A stretch of 64,000 nt of DNA, taken from positions 1-64,000 of the forward strand of contig JAFZAH010000034.1 of the NCBI GenBank assembly GCA_017548275.1, read 5' to 3'. The notes under the pieces were generated by a model that saw nothing but the letters and a program-made list of their open reading frames with translations, was not told where the DNA came from and searched no databases. Both the position numbers and the translations under genes were made by a program. Source of the DNA: Prevotella sp. (GTDB taxonomy: Bacteria; Bacteroidota; Bacteroidia; Bacteroidales; Bacteroidaceae). Below are positions 50,498-58,071 of the stretch, one piece after another (the stretch's first letter is position 1; each line of letters opens with the position of its first letter).

Positions 50498-51367
50498 ATG
50501 GATTTAAACGGAAGAAGAGAAAGCGAGAATTTTGAAGATCGCCGAGGTATGAGTGGCGGCTCAAAAGCCGGTATGGGTATTGGTAGTCTGATACTCGTAG
50601 GTATCATCACATTGCTGATGGGCGGCAACCCGTTAGAGATATTACAAAATGCTGGCAGCATGGGACTTGGCTCTCAAGAGACCGAGGCCTCAACAGAACC
50701 CTATCAAGAAACAGCCGAGGAAGCGGAGCAGGTGAAATTCTGCAAGCAGATTTTAGCAAGTACTGAGGATGTATGGACTCAGATTTTCAAGAAGATGGGC
50801 AAGGAATACAAATATCCTACGATTGTCTTCTTCACCAACGCCGTGCAGAGCGCATGTGGTAGCGCCACCTCACAAGTCGGTCCGTTCTATTGCTCTGGCG
50901 ACCAGAAATTGTACATCGACTTGTCGTTCTTCAAACAAATGGAGAACCAGTTGAAATCAGGTGGAGATTTTGCCCGTGCTTATGTCATAGCCCATGAGGT
51001 GGGTCACCACGTGGAGAACCTGTTGGGAACCTTGGGCAACGCCCATGCTCAAATGCAACGCGCTGACAAGGTAAAAGCCAATCAAATCAGTGTACGTCTG
51101 GAATTGCTGGCAGACTACTATGCCGGCGTATGGGCACATTATGAGGATGCCCGTTTCAATTCGCTCGACGACACTGACATGCGCGAGGCCATCAACTGCG
51201 CCCAGCACATCGGTGACGACTACCTGCAGAAACAGGCACAAGGTTACTCACAACCCGAGTCTTTCACCCACGGTACCGCAGAGCAGCGTATGAAATGGCT
51301 GAAACTCGGTTATGAGACCGGCAACATGAACACGACAACGTTTACCGGGAATTATTCAGATTTGTAA
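50498..51367 (+). CDS. YpfJ-type putative neutral zinc metallopeptidase
   Basis: A 289-residue single-pass membrane peptidase from the ATG at 50498 (MDLNGRRESENFEDRRG), the typical N-terminus of the YpfJ family. A membrane segment at ~28-42 (GSLILVGIITLLMGG) is followed by a soluble domain with HEVGH (166-170), zinc ligands His166 and His170, catalytic Glu167, and downstream ELLADYYAGVWAH with a further likely ligand. Expected topology puts the domain outside the cytosol. Role in proteolysis unknown. Confidence 0.92.
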   Translation: MDLNGRRESENFEDRRGMSGGSKAGMGIGSLILVGIITLLMGGNPLEILQNAGSMGLGSQETEASTEPYQETAEEAEQVKFCKQILASTEDVWTQIFKKMGKEYKYPTIVFFTNAVQSACGSATSQVGPFYCSGDQKLYIDLSFFKQMENQLKSGGDFARAYVIAHEVGHHVENLLGTLGNAHAQMQRADKVKANQISVRLELLADYYAGVWAHYEDARFNSLDDTDMREAINCAQHIGDDYLQKQAQGYSQPESFTHGTAEQRMKWLKLGYETGNMNTTTFTGNYSDL

Positions 51368-51413
51368 AATTTCTAGAAGGGCTAGAGTTCTAGATTTACT
51401 AGATAATAATTTT

Positions 51414-51443
51414 GCGCCGCTTACCTGTTGAGGTAGGCGGCGC
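51414..51443 (-). terminator. hairpin overlapping the stop codon of the FAD protein
   Basis: GCGCCGC (51414-51420) pairs with GCGGCGC (51437-51443), and TACCT/AGGTA pair inside (51422-51426 with 51431-51435). The gene's TAA stop (51421-51423) sits in the stem, and the minus-strand tail is AAAATTATT rather than a T-run. Confidence 0.6.
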
Positions 51444-53028
51444 ATGCGTTTGCACATCTTTCACCATCGACACCGGCGGAGACGATGCCTCCGGCATATC
51501 CGGCCCCCTCGCCACAGGGGAAGAGCCCTTGCAAGCGGATGTGTTGGAGGGTATCGCGTTCGCGTAAAATACGCACAGGAGACGAGGTGCGCGTCTCGAC
51601 AGCAATCAAGACCGCCTCGTTGGTCAAGAAACCACGACTCATCTGTCCGAACTTCTTGAACCCCATCTGCAACCGTTCAGAAATCATTTTAGGCAGCCAA
51701 AAATGCAATGGAGACGAAATTAGTCCGGGCGCATAAGAACTCTTCGGTAAATCATAACTCAATTTACCATTGACAAAATCAGCCATACGTTGTGCAGGTG
51801 CCGTCTGTCGCATATTACCCTGCTGCCAACAGGACAATTCCAACTGTTCCTGAAAAGCCATCATATCGAGCAAGTGAGAATCTGCATCATCGTGCAATTC
51901 CTTGTCCATGAAAAGCAAATCCCCTGCAATATCTTCTGGGTGAATTTCCACTACCATGCCGCTGTTTGACCATTGTGTACCACGGTTGGCAGGGCTCATG
52001 CCGTTGACGACAATCTGGTGAGGGCCTGTTGCCGCAGGAATCACAAATCCTCCGGGACACATACAGAAAGAATAAACACCACGTCCGTTGACTTGAGTGA
52101 CAAAACTGTATTCCGCAGCAGGCAGATAGCGCCCGCGCCCCAGACGATTATGATATTGAATCTGGTCGATGAGCGCAGAGGGATGTTCGAGCCTGACACC
52201 TACGGCAATACCTTTCGGTTCAATCTCTATCTTCGCATGGTCAAGATACCGATAAACATCGCGCGCTGAATGCCCTGTAGCGAGGATGACCGGTCCCGTA
52301 AACCGACGTTCTTCACCAGTGGACAAATCTATCGCCTCGACACCCGCCACCGTATCGCCTTCGAGGATGAAACGGGTCATCTTCGTTTGGAAATGCACCT
52401 CACCGCCCTGTTTGAGAATCGTGTTGCGCATGTTCTCAATCACTCGCGGCAGACGGTCTGTACCGATATGGGGATGCGCATCGGCCAATATGTCGGTTGA
52501 GGCACCATGTTGACAGAACACATGCAAGATTTTCTCTGTGTCGCCCCGTTTTTTCGAGCGGGTATAGAGTTTTCCGTCAGAATAGGCTCCTGCCCCACCC
52601 TCTCCAAAACAATAGTTGCTCTCACCGTCCACCTTTTGTGTTTTGGAGATGAGAGCAAGGTCTTTTTTGCGCTCATGCACATTTTTGCCTCTTTCGATGA
52701 CAATCGGACGCAAACCCAGTTCTATGAGTCTTAACGCAGCGAAAAGTCCACCTGGTCCGGCGCCAACGACCACTACTTGACGCGCATCAGCCACCTCCGG
52801 ATAAACCGTCTTGGGACAGTCATCGTCTGTGGGTTGCTCATTGATATATACCCTTACAGACAGGTTGACGTATATCGTCCTCTGACGTGCGTCAATGCTC
52901 CTGCGCAGCACCCGGACATGATTAAGAGTGCGCACATCAACGCCTTTCTCTTGTGCGATATATGCCTTGATGCTGTCCATACCAGCAGCCTGTTGGGGCA
53001 GGACACGTAATTGGTATTCTTGTATCAT
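51421..53028 (-). CDS. FAD-dependent oxidoreductase (COG2509-like)
   Basis: A 535-residue soluble flavoprotein. Residues 1-75 are a lead domain (LRRSIDARQRTIYVNLSVRVYI). The dinucleotide-binding site is VVVVGAGPGGLFAALRL with GAGPGG at 89-94. Later motifs: GGAGAYSDGKLYTR, ATGHSARDVYRYL, GVRLEHPSALIDQIQY, CMCPGGFVIPAA, and near the end GLFPCGEGAGYAGGIVSAGVDG. It belongs to a widespread group of uncharacterised FAD dehydrogenases. Substrate unknown. The gene's 3' end contains a strong hairpin overlapping the stop. Confidence 0.9.
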   Translation of the reverse strand: MIQEYQLRVLPQQAAGMDSIKAYIAQEKGVDVRTLNHVRVLRRSIDARQRTIYVNLSVRVYINEQPTDDDCPKTVYPEVADARQVVVVGAGPGGLFAALRLIELGLRPIVIERGKNVHERKKDLALISKTQKVDGESNYCFGEGGAGAYSDGKLYTRSKKRGDTEKILHVFCQHGASTDILADAHPHIGTDRLPRVIENMRNTILKQGGEVHFQTKMTRFILEGDTVAGVEAIDLSTGEERRFTGPVILATGHSARDVYRYLDHAKIEIEPKGIAVGVRLEHPSALIDQIQYHNRLGRGRYLPAAEYSFVTQVNGRGVYSFCMCPGGFVIPAATGPHQIVVNGMSPANRGTQWSNSGMVVEIHPEDIAGDLLFMDKELHDDADSHLLDMMAFQEQLELSCWQQGNMRQTAPAQRMADFVNGKLSYDLPKSSYAPGLISSPLHFWLPKMISERLQMGFKKFGQMSRGFLTNEAVLIAVETRTSSPVRILRERDTLQHIRLQGLFPCGEGAGYAGGIVSAGVDGERCANACAAYLNR

Positions 53029-53050
53029 CGGTTTAAAGGGGGCAAAAACA

Positions 53051-53083
53051 AATCATAGGGTGCCAATTGGCGACCCTATGATT
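53051..53083 (-). terminator. terminator behind the outer-membrane barrel gene
   Basis: AATCATAGGGT (53051-53061) is perfectly complementary to 53073-53083, with an inner GCCAATTGGC and one bulged G. It lies between the barrel gene and the FAD gene, so the two minus-strand genes are separate transcripts. Confidence 0.8.
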
Positions 53084-53108
53084 GTCGTATATAATGATGA
53101 TGTGAAAA

Positions 53109-53720
53109 TTAGAAGTTAACACCGATATTGGCAAAGAAAGCATTGCCGTGTGCGGTGAAGTCATCAGTGTTGCTGATATTGGCCACACCAATCTGATAAC
53201 CTAACTCGAGGTAGAGGTTGTTGTATTCAGCACCGCAACCAATTTTGAAACCCATATCGAGGTGATTGTAATATCCATCATTGAAAGAACTGTGTTTAGA
53301 ACCAGCAACTTTGGTTTTACCACCGAAACCATATGAGAAATACGGGCCGAAGAGAGGAATGACTGCAATCTCATCAGTAGCCTGAATGCCGTATTTAATC
53401 AGCAAGGGGATTTCTAAATAGTTGATTCTTGCGTCTTTGCCGCTTCCATCGCCACCACGTTGTGTGAAGTACAATCCGCTTTCAAGGAATACCGGTGCGG
53501 AACTTGTCAATTTGATACCGACAACACCACCGAGCGTCATACCCACTTTAGAACCGTCTACCTTAGCCTCATTATCACCAGAGATACTGGCAGAAGTGAT
53601 ACCGAAGCGCACACCATAATACATATGTTCTTCATCGAGTTTGAAACCGCCGCTACTAAATTGTGCAAAGAGAGGTGCTGAAAGTACCAATGCTGCTAAT
53701 GTTGCAAAAATTTTCTTCAT
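53109..53720 (-). CDS. outer-membrane beta-barrel protein (PorT-like/OmpA-like barrel)
   Basis: A 203-residue exported barrel. Signal peptide MKKIFATLAALVLSAPLFAQ, then alternating amphipathic strands (YYGVRFGITSASI, VGMTLGGVVGIKL, APVFLESGLYFTQ, YLEIPLLIKYGI, GYYNHLDMGFKIGCGAEY, LYLELGYQIGVANI) and a C-terminal Phe (GVNF), the BAM recognition residue. Eight or so strands fit a small OMP_b-brl_2-type barrel. Function unknown. Confidence 0.85.
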   Translation of the reverse strand: MKKIFATLAALVLSAPLFAQFSSGGFKLDEEHMYYGVRFGITSASISGDNEAKVDGSKVGMTLGGVVGIKLTSSAPVFLESGLYFTQRGGDGSGKDARINYLEIPLLIKYGIQATDEIAVIPLFGPYFSYGFGGKTKVAGSKHSSFNDGYYNHLDMGFKIGCGAEYNNLYLELGYQIGVANISNTDDFTAHGNAFFANIGVNF

Positions 53721-53760
53721 AACTAATGATATTTTAAGTTTAACAATTCTCCGTTATCTT

Positions 53761-53768
53761 CAAAAATA
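53761..53768 (-). promoter_or_regulatory. -7 promoter box (TATTTTTG) for barrel gene
   Basis: Minus-strand TATTTTTG, 41 nt before the start at 53720. No well-spaced -33 was seen. Confidence 0.5.
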
Positions 53769-53904
53769 GTTTTTATGATGATGCAAAGTAACATATTTTT
53801 CTCCGATTATCAAAGTAAAACGGTCTTTTTTTTAAGTATTTCATCTTCAATCATCCAAGGCAGATAACCGAAATCCCAAAATTCACAATTATTCATACAA
53901 AAAT

Positions 53905-53936
53905 TTTGTGTGCGTGCTCTATTTGGCTTACTTTTG
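53905..53936 (+). promoter_or_regulatory. complete promoter (TTTG-N20-TACTTTTG) for kdsB
   Basis: -33 TTTG at 53905-53908, -7 TACTTTTG at 53929-53936. The preferred ATG is 53965; an open frame reaches 53908 but lies inside the promoter. Confidence 0.8.
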
Positions 53937-53964
53937 CACAAAAGAAAGAATAAAAGAAAATAAG

Positions 53965-54702
53965 ATGAAATTTATAGCCATCATCCCGGCGCGATACGCG
54001 TCAACCCGTTTTCCAGGCAAACCTCTGGCCATTTTAGGTGGCAAGACAGTGATTGAAAGAGTATATGAACAAGTGCAGAAAGTGCTCGAGGATGTTTATG
54101 TCGCCACTGACGACGAACGAATCTTTGATGCGGTGATAGCATTTGGCGGTCATGCCGTGATGACATCCGCCAACCATAAGAGCGGAACCGACCGTATCGC
54201 CGAAGCCGTAATGAAAATCGGCGGCGATTACGATGTGGTGGTGAATGTCCAGGGAGACGAGCCCTTCATCCAGCCCGAGCAGATTGAAACACTCTGTCAA
54301 TGCTTTGACGATCCATCAACCCAGATAGCCACCTTAGGCAAACGATTCACCGACATAGCAGGCATCGAGAATCCCAACTCGCCTAAGATTGTGGTAGATA
54401 ACCGTGGATTTGCTATGTATTTCAGCCGTAGTGTCATCCCCTATATAAGAGGTGCTGCGCAAGAAACTTGGGCAGAGCATTATCCCTACCTGAAACATTT
54501 AGGCATTTACGCTTATCGTAAAGAGGTATTGGAAGAAGTGACACATCTGCCGCAGTCATCATTAGAGATAGCGGAGAGTCTGGAGCAACTGCGTTGGTTG
54601 CAGAACGGTTATCGTATTAAAGTGGCAGAAACGGAGTTTGAGACAGTGGGCATCGACACACCGGAGGATTTGCAAAAGGCTGAGGAATTTCTCAACCGTT
54701 GA
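53965..54702 (+). CDS. kdsB: CMP-KDO synthetase
   Basis: A 245-residue cytosolic cytidylyltransferase (3-deoxy-manno-octulosonate cytidylyltransferase) that activates KDO for lipopolysaccharide core. Visible: IPARYASTRFPGKPLA, VATDDERIFDAV, SANHKSGTDRIAEA, VNVQGDEPFI, KHLGIYAYRKEVLEEVTHLPQSSLEIAESLEQLRWLQNGY, ETVGIDTPEDLQKAE. Full length. Ends 5 nt before the convergent tilS stop. Confidence 0.97.
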   Translation: MKFIAIIPARYASTRFPGKPLAILGGKTVIERVYEQVQKVLEDVYVATDDERIFDAVIAFGGHAVMTSANHKSGTDRIAEAVMKIGGDYDVVVNVQGDEPFIQPEQIETLCQCFDDPSTQIATLGKRFTDIAGIENPNSPKIVVDNRGFAMYFSRSVIPYIRGAAQETWAEHYPYLKHLGIYAYRKEVLEEVTHLPQSSLEIAESLEQLRWLQNGYRIKVAETEFETVGIDTPEDLQKAEEFLNR

Positions 54703-54706
54703 GAAA

Positions 54707-56050
54707 TTAATCAGACATCATCTCACATTCTATCATCAGGATGCGTTTTGTCGAAGGCGTGACACAATATCGGTTGTCAGGCCTTTGATTGACGAGCCAG
54801 ATGACATTTCCGCCAGCCTCCGTCAAAACAAGTTGCTCCTGTTTTTCAAACAACGTCATTTTGCGGTCGGTCATATAGTCGCTGAGCAACTTCTTTCCTT
54901 TCATGCCAAAGGGTATGAACCAGTCACCCTGCGCCACTTGGCGGACAATGAGCGGAAAGGAGATTGCAGCCGCATCCAAACATGCATAATTCGCCTCCTT
55001 ATAAGGCATCTTATGAAAGTCTTCGACCGACGCAAACGAAAATCTGAATTTCATTTTTCCTGCATATACGTACGTTCCCGACTCAGGAATACGCATAGGT
55101 TCAAGAGACAATTCAGGCTTTTTACGAATGAGTATCTCATTGCGGTCGAAAAGCAACTGATGTGTGGAAGATTCAAAACATGTGCCTGTCGGCGAATCGA
55201 GACGAGCATAAATCATCTCAATTTGTGCCGGTGAAAAACCGTAAGGAGACAAAAGGTAAAAAAGGAGATGTTCACTGTCAATCAAATCCTTTTTTAGCAC
55301 TGTAACGAGAGAATTATTTTGTAAGTTTTTTTCAAAAAGCACTTTTTTTGCTTTTTCCGCCATCACATCGTTCAAAATGGCAGCAACCTCAACTAAGCGG
55401 CGGGATGTGGCGGCAATGGAGTCTGACACGGAAGGATTGATCTCACGCATCGCAGGAAGGATATTCAACCTGATTTTATTTCTCGCCACATCATCGACCA
55501 AGTTGGAACTGTCTGTGACGTAGTCCTGATGGATTTCAGCCAAATAACACAAGACATCATCTCTTCCCACGCAAAGCAACGGTCTGATAATCAATCCGTT
55601 GACGGGTTGAATGCCTCGCAAACCGTCAATACCCGTACCTCTAATAAGATTGAGCATAACCGTCTCGACTGAGTCATCGCGATGATGTGCCACACAGACA
55701 CCATCCGCCCCAATATCGTGCGCCAACTGACCAAAATAATGGTAGCGAAGTTCACGGGCAGCCATCTCAATGCTGACATGATGAAGGTTGGCATATTCTA
55801 CCGTATCGAAATGCGCCACATGAAAAGAGACATTATGTTTTTCACACAATTGTCTGCAAAATTGCTCATCATGGTCAGACTCTTTACCCCGAAGATGGAA
55901 GTTGCAGTGGACCGCCTCAACCTGATAACCCAACTGCCGGAGCACCAGGAGCAGAGCCACACTATCAGCCCCTCCCGACAAGGCCACGAGGTATTTGCCC
56001 TCAATTGTCAAGAGGTGGTATTTCCGGATATAATCAGCAACTCGCTTCAT
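54707..56050 (-). CDS. tilS: tRNA(Ile)-lysidine synthetase
   Basis: A 447-residue enzyme that converts C34 of the CAU-anticodon isoleucine tRNA to lysidine. The PP-loop SGGADS is at 25-30 with the start at 56050 (MKRVADYIRKYHLL), the usual N-terminus. A GTG at 56077 is in frame and overlaps the rlmI stop, but adds residues without conservation. Other motifs: HCNFHLRGKESDHDEQF, ELRYHYF, AHHRDDSVETVMLNLIRGTGIDGLRGI, and a C-terminal TilS substrate-binding domain. Third gene of exonuclease-rlmI-tilS. Confidence 0.95.
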   Translation of the reverse strand: MKRVADYIRKYHLLTIEGKYLVALSGGADSVALLLVLRQLGYQVEAVHCNFHLRGKESDHDEQFCRQLCEKHNVSFHVAHFDTVEYANLHHVSIEMAARELRYHYFGQLAHDIGADGVCVAHHRDDSVETVMLNLIRGTGIDGLRGIQPVNGLIIRPLLCVGRDDVLCYLAEIHQDYVTDSSNLVDDVARNKIRLNILPAMREINPSVSDSIAATSRRLVEVAAILNDVMAEKAKKVLFEKNLQNNSLVTVLKKDLIDSEHLLFYLLSPYGFSPAQIEMIYARLDSPTGTCFESSTHQLLFDRNEILIRKKPELSLEPMRIPESGTYVYAGKMKFRFSFASVEDFHKMPYKEANYACLDAAAISFPLIVRQVAQGDWFIPFGMKGKKLLSDYMTDRKMTLFEKQEQLVLTEAGGNVIWLVNQRPDNRYCVTPSTKRILMIECEMMSD

Positions 56051-56073
56051 GGTATGGAAGGATGAACAATAAA

Positions 56074-57252
56074 TCACTCCACATAAAGGACCAGCCCTTT
56101 GAGGTATTCGCCCTCGGGATGATAGATGTTGATGGGATGATCGGCCGGCTGATGCAATTGATGGAGAATGCGTACCTTACGTCCTGTTTTTGCCGCAGCG
56201 GTGAAGACGGCATTACGGAAATGGTCTTTCGTGACAACCTGAGAGCAACTGAAAGTAAAAAGGATGCCACCGCTTCGGATTTTTACGAACGCTTTGACAT
56301 TGAGTCGTGTATATCCTTTCAACGCATTGGACAAGGCAGCCCTGTGCTTTGCGAATGCCGGCGGGTCAAGGATAACGAGGTCGTACTTGTCATCGGCTGC
56401 ATCAAGGAAACGGAATGCGTCATCGCAAAAAGCCTCATGCCGTTTGTCACCCGGAAAATTGAGTTCCACATTCCGGTTAGTGAGTTCAATGGCCTTTGCG
56501 CTGCTGTCAACGGAGTGAACAAGATTGGCGCCCCCTCTCATGGCATAGACAGAGAAACCGCCTGTGTAGCAGAACATATTGAGCACCTTTTTCCCGTTCG
56601 CATAGCGCTCCAAGAGACTACGATTGTCACGTTGATCAACAAAGAAACCCGTTTTCTGCCCTTTCAACCAATCGACATAGAACCTCAACCCGTTTTCACA
56701 TGCAGTGTTGTCTTCGCTCTGCCCAATGATAAAACCGTTTTCCTGTCCCAAATCGGCTTTATATGGCAATGTGGTCTCGCTCTTATAATAAACATGCGAC
56801 ACTCTCCCCTCCATTACCTCGACCAAAACTTTTGCAATCTGGTGTCTTGCCATATGCATACCTACACTATGTGCCTGCATCACAGCAGTCGAACCATAAC
56901 AGTCGATGACCAGCCCCGGGAGATGATCACCTTCGCCATGCACGAGCCTATAGGTGTCATTATCTTTCTGATCGGCAATTCCAATCGACAACCGCATTTG
57001 CAGGGCAGCAGTCAATCGGCTTCTCCAAAAGTCATAGTCAATGGGAATATCCCTAAAAGAGAGAACCCGGACGGTGATGGAGCCTATTTGAAAATGACCT
57101 ACCGCGATAAAATCGCCATTAGCGGTGAACACTTTGACTAAATCTCCCTCTTGAATGTCTTTGTCAATATGGTGAATAGCCCCGGAAAAAATCCAGGGGT
57201 GGAACCGTAAGAGGCTGTCCTCCTTGCCTTTTTTAAGATATACTGCTTTCAT
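56074..57252 (-). CDS. rlmI: 23S rRNA (cytosine-C5) methyltransferase, RlmI-like
   Basis: A 392-residue class I SAM-dependent methyltransferase: N-terminal PUA domain ~1-75 (RFHPWIFSGAIHHIDKDIQEGDLVKVFTANGDFIAVG), middle RNA-binding part, and Rossmann domain from ~190 with VLNMFCYTGGFSVYA (SAM-binding), LVILDPPAFAK (motif IV) and FTFSCSQVV. Family members methylate C1962-type positions of 23S rRNA. It overlaps the alternative tilS start and is 33 nt downstream of the exonuclease. Confidence 0.93.
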   Translation of the reverse strand: MKAVYLKKGKEDSLLRFHPWIFSGAIHHIDKDIQEGDLVKVFTANGDFIAVGHFQIGSITVRVLSFRDIPIDYDFWRSRLTAALQMRLSIGIADQKDNDTYRLVHGEGDHLPGLVIDCYGSTAVMQAHSVGMHMARHQIAKVLVEVMEGRVSHVYYKSETTLPYKADLGQENGFIIGQSEDNTACENGLRFYVDWLKGQKTGFFVDQRDNRSLLERYANGKKVLNMFCYTGGFSVYAMRGGANLVHSVDSSAKAIELTNRNVELNFPGDKRHEAFCDDAFRFLDAADDKYDLVILDPPAFAKHRAALSNALKGYTRLNVKAFVKIRSGGILFTFSCSQVVTKDHFRNAVFTAAAKTGRKVRILHQLHQPADHPINIYHPEGEYLKGLVLYVE

Positions 57253-57285
57253 TTTTATGGGAGGGAATGGTTGAAACTATGGGAG

Positions 57286-57942
57286 TTATGGTAAATATGA
57301 GTTGTCTGTATCGTCAATTTCGGGTTCAGGAATGACGACCAATTCGTAATCACCAGTCTGCACCAGACGTAAATATTCGCGATACAGATTGATACATGCC
57401 CACGCATCGGTGGCAGCATAAATCTTTTGCCTGTCAGAGAGTATTTGTGCCTCCCAGTTGGTGAGGCGTTGGTTTTTGCTGATACGCAGTCCGAAGATGT
57501 TGGCATAAAGTTTTTGCAAACTGAGGTCTTCAATGCCTATTTCTCTCATGTGGTCTTGCAGGTCAATGAACAATCCAGGTGTAAACTGCGCGTTCCGATG
57601 GAGCGAAAGAATGTCATCATTGAGAGAAAGCCCGATTTTAGGAACAGTCGTATCTTCGAGCAATCGTATGACATCAGGTGTCATGCCCGTCTGATTAAGG
57701 CGGAACAAGAAACAAATATCCGGGGTGGAAACTTGCATGAGAGCCACCTTATGAACCGACCCTTTTTTGAAAGAAGGCCTTGTCTCCGTATCAAATCCGA
57801 GAATGGGTTGCGACAATAGGAAATCAACGGCCTTGCGTGTCTCTTTTTCTGAATAAACGACCACGATTCTCCCTTGGAATTCCACAACAGGCAGTTTCAG
57901 AATTTCTGTTTTGTCGTACTTATTATAGATGATTTTTTTCAT
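57286..57942 (-). CDS. DEDD 3'-5' exonuclease (RNase D-like)
   Basis: A 218-residue exonuclease from the ATG at 57942 (MKKIIYNKYDKTEI). ExoI motif FDTETRP (Asp51, Glu53), ExoII region SLNDDIL, ExoIII YAATDAW with catalytic Asp and a preceding Tyr (DEDDy type). It trims RNA or DNA 3' ends; RNase D-like action on tRNA is plausible next to rlmI and tilS, but is inference. First gene of the three-gene operon. Confidence 0.88.
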   Translation of the reverse strand: MKKIIYNKYDKTEILKLPVVEFQGRIVVVYSEKETRKAVDFLLSQPILGFDTETRPSFKKGSVHKVALMQVSTPDICFLFRLNQTGMTPDVIRLLEDTTVPKIGLSLNDDILSLHRNAQFTPGLFIDLQDHMREIGIEDLSLQKLYANIFGLRISKNQRLTNWEAQILSDRQKIYAATDAWACINLYREYLRLVQTGDYELVVIPEPEIDDTDNSYLP

Positions 57943-57960
57943 ATTTTCCGTTACGATGTG

Positions 57961-57968
57961 CAAAATTA
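57961..57968 (-). promoter_or_regulatory. -7 promoter box (TAATTTTG) for exonuclease operon
   Basis: Minus-strand TAATTTTG followed by CA, 19 nt before the preferred exonuclease start at 57942. The ftsK promoter 44 bp away carries the same octamer. Confidence 0.6.
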
Positions 57969-58011
57969 GAAAAAAGTTCTGAAAATATCTCTTATTATGA
58001 GAAAAAACGTG

Positions 58012-58019
58012 TAATTTTG
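58012..58019 (+). promoter_or_regulatory. -7 promoter box (TAATTTTG) for ftsK
   Basis: TAATTTTG followed by CA, 52 nt before the ftsK ATG and divergent from the exonuclease promoter. Confidence 0.65.
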
Positions 58020-58071
58020 CATACTAAAATAAGACAAACATATAGAGTCAGACAAAATACATACTGCATCC

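Noticed and set aside
56005-57141. 378-codon open frame antisense to tilS/rlmI
   Set aside because: Opposite conserved rlmI motifs and without any family features.
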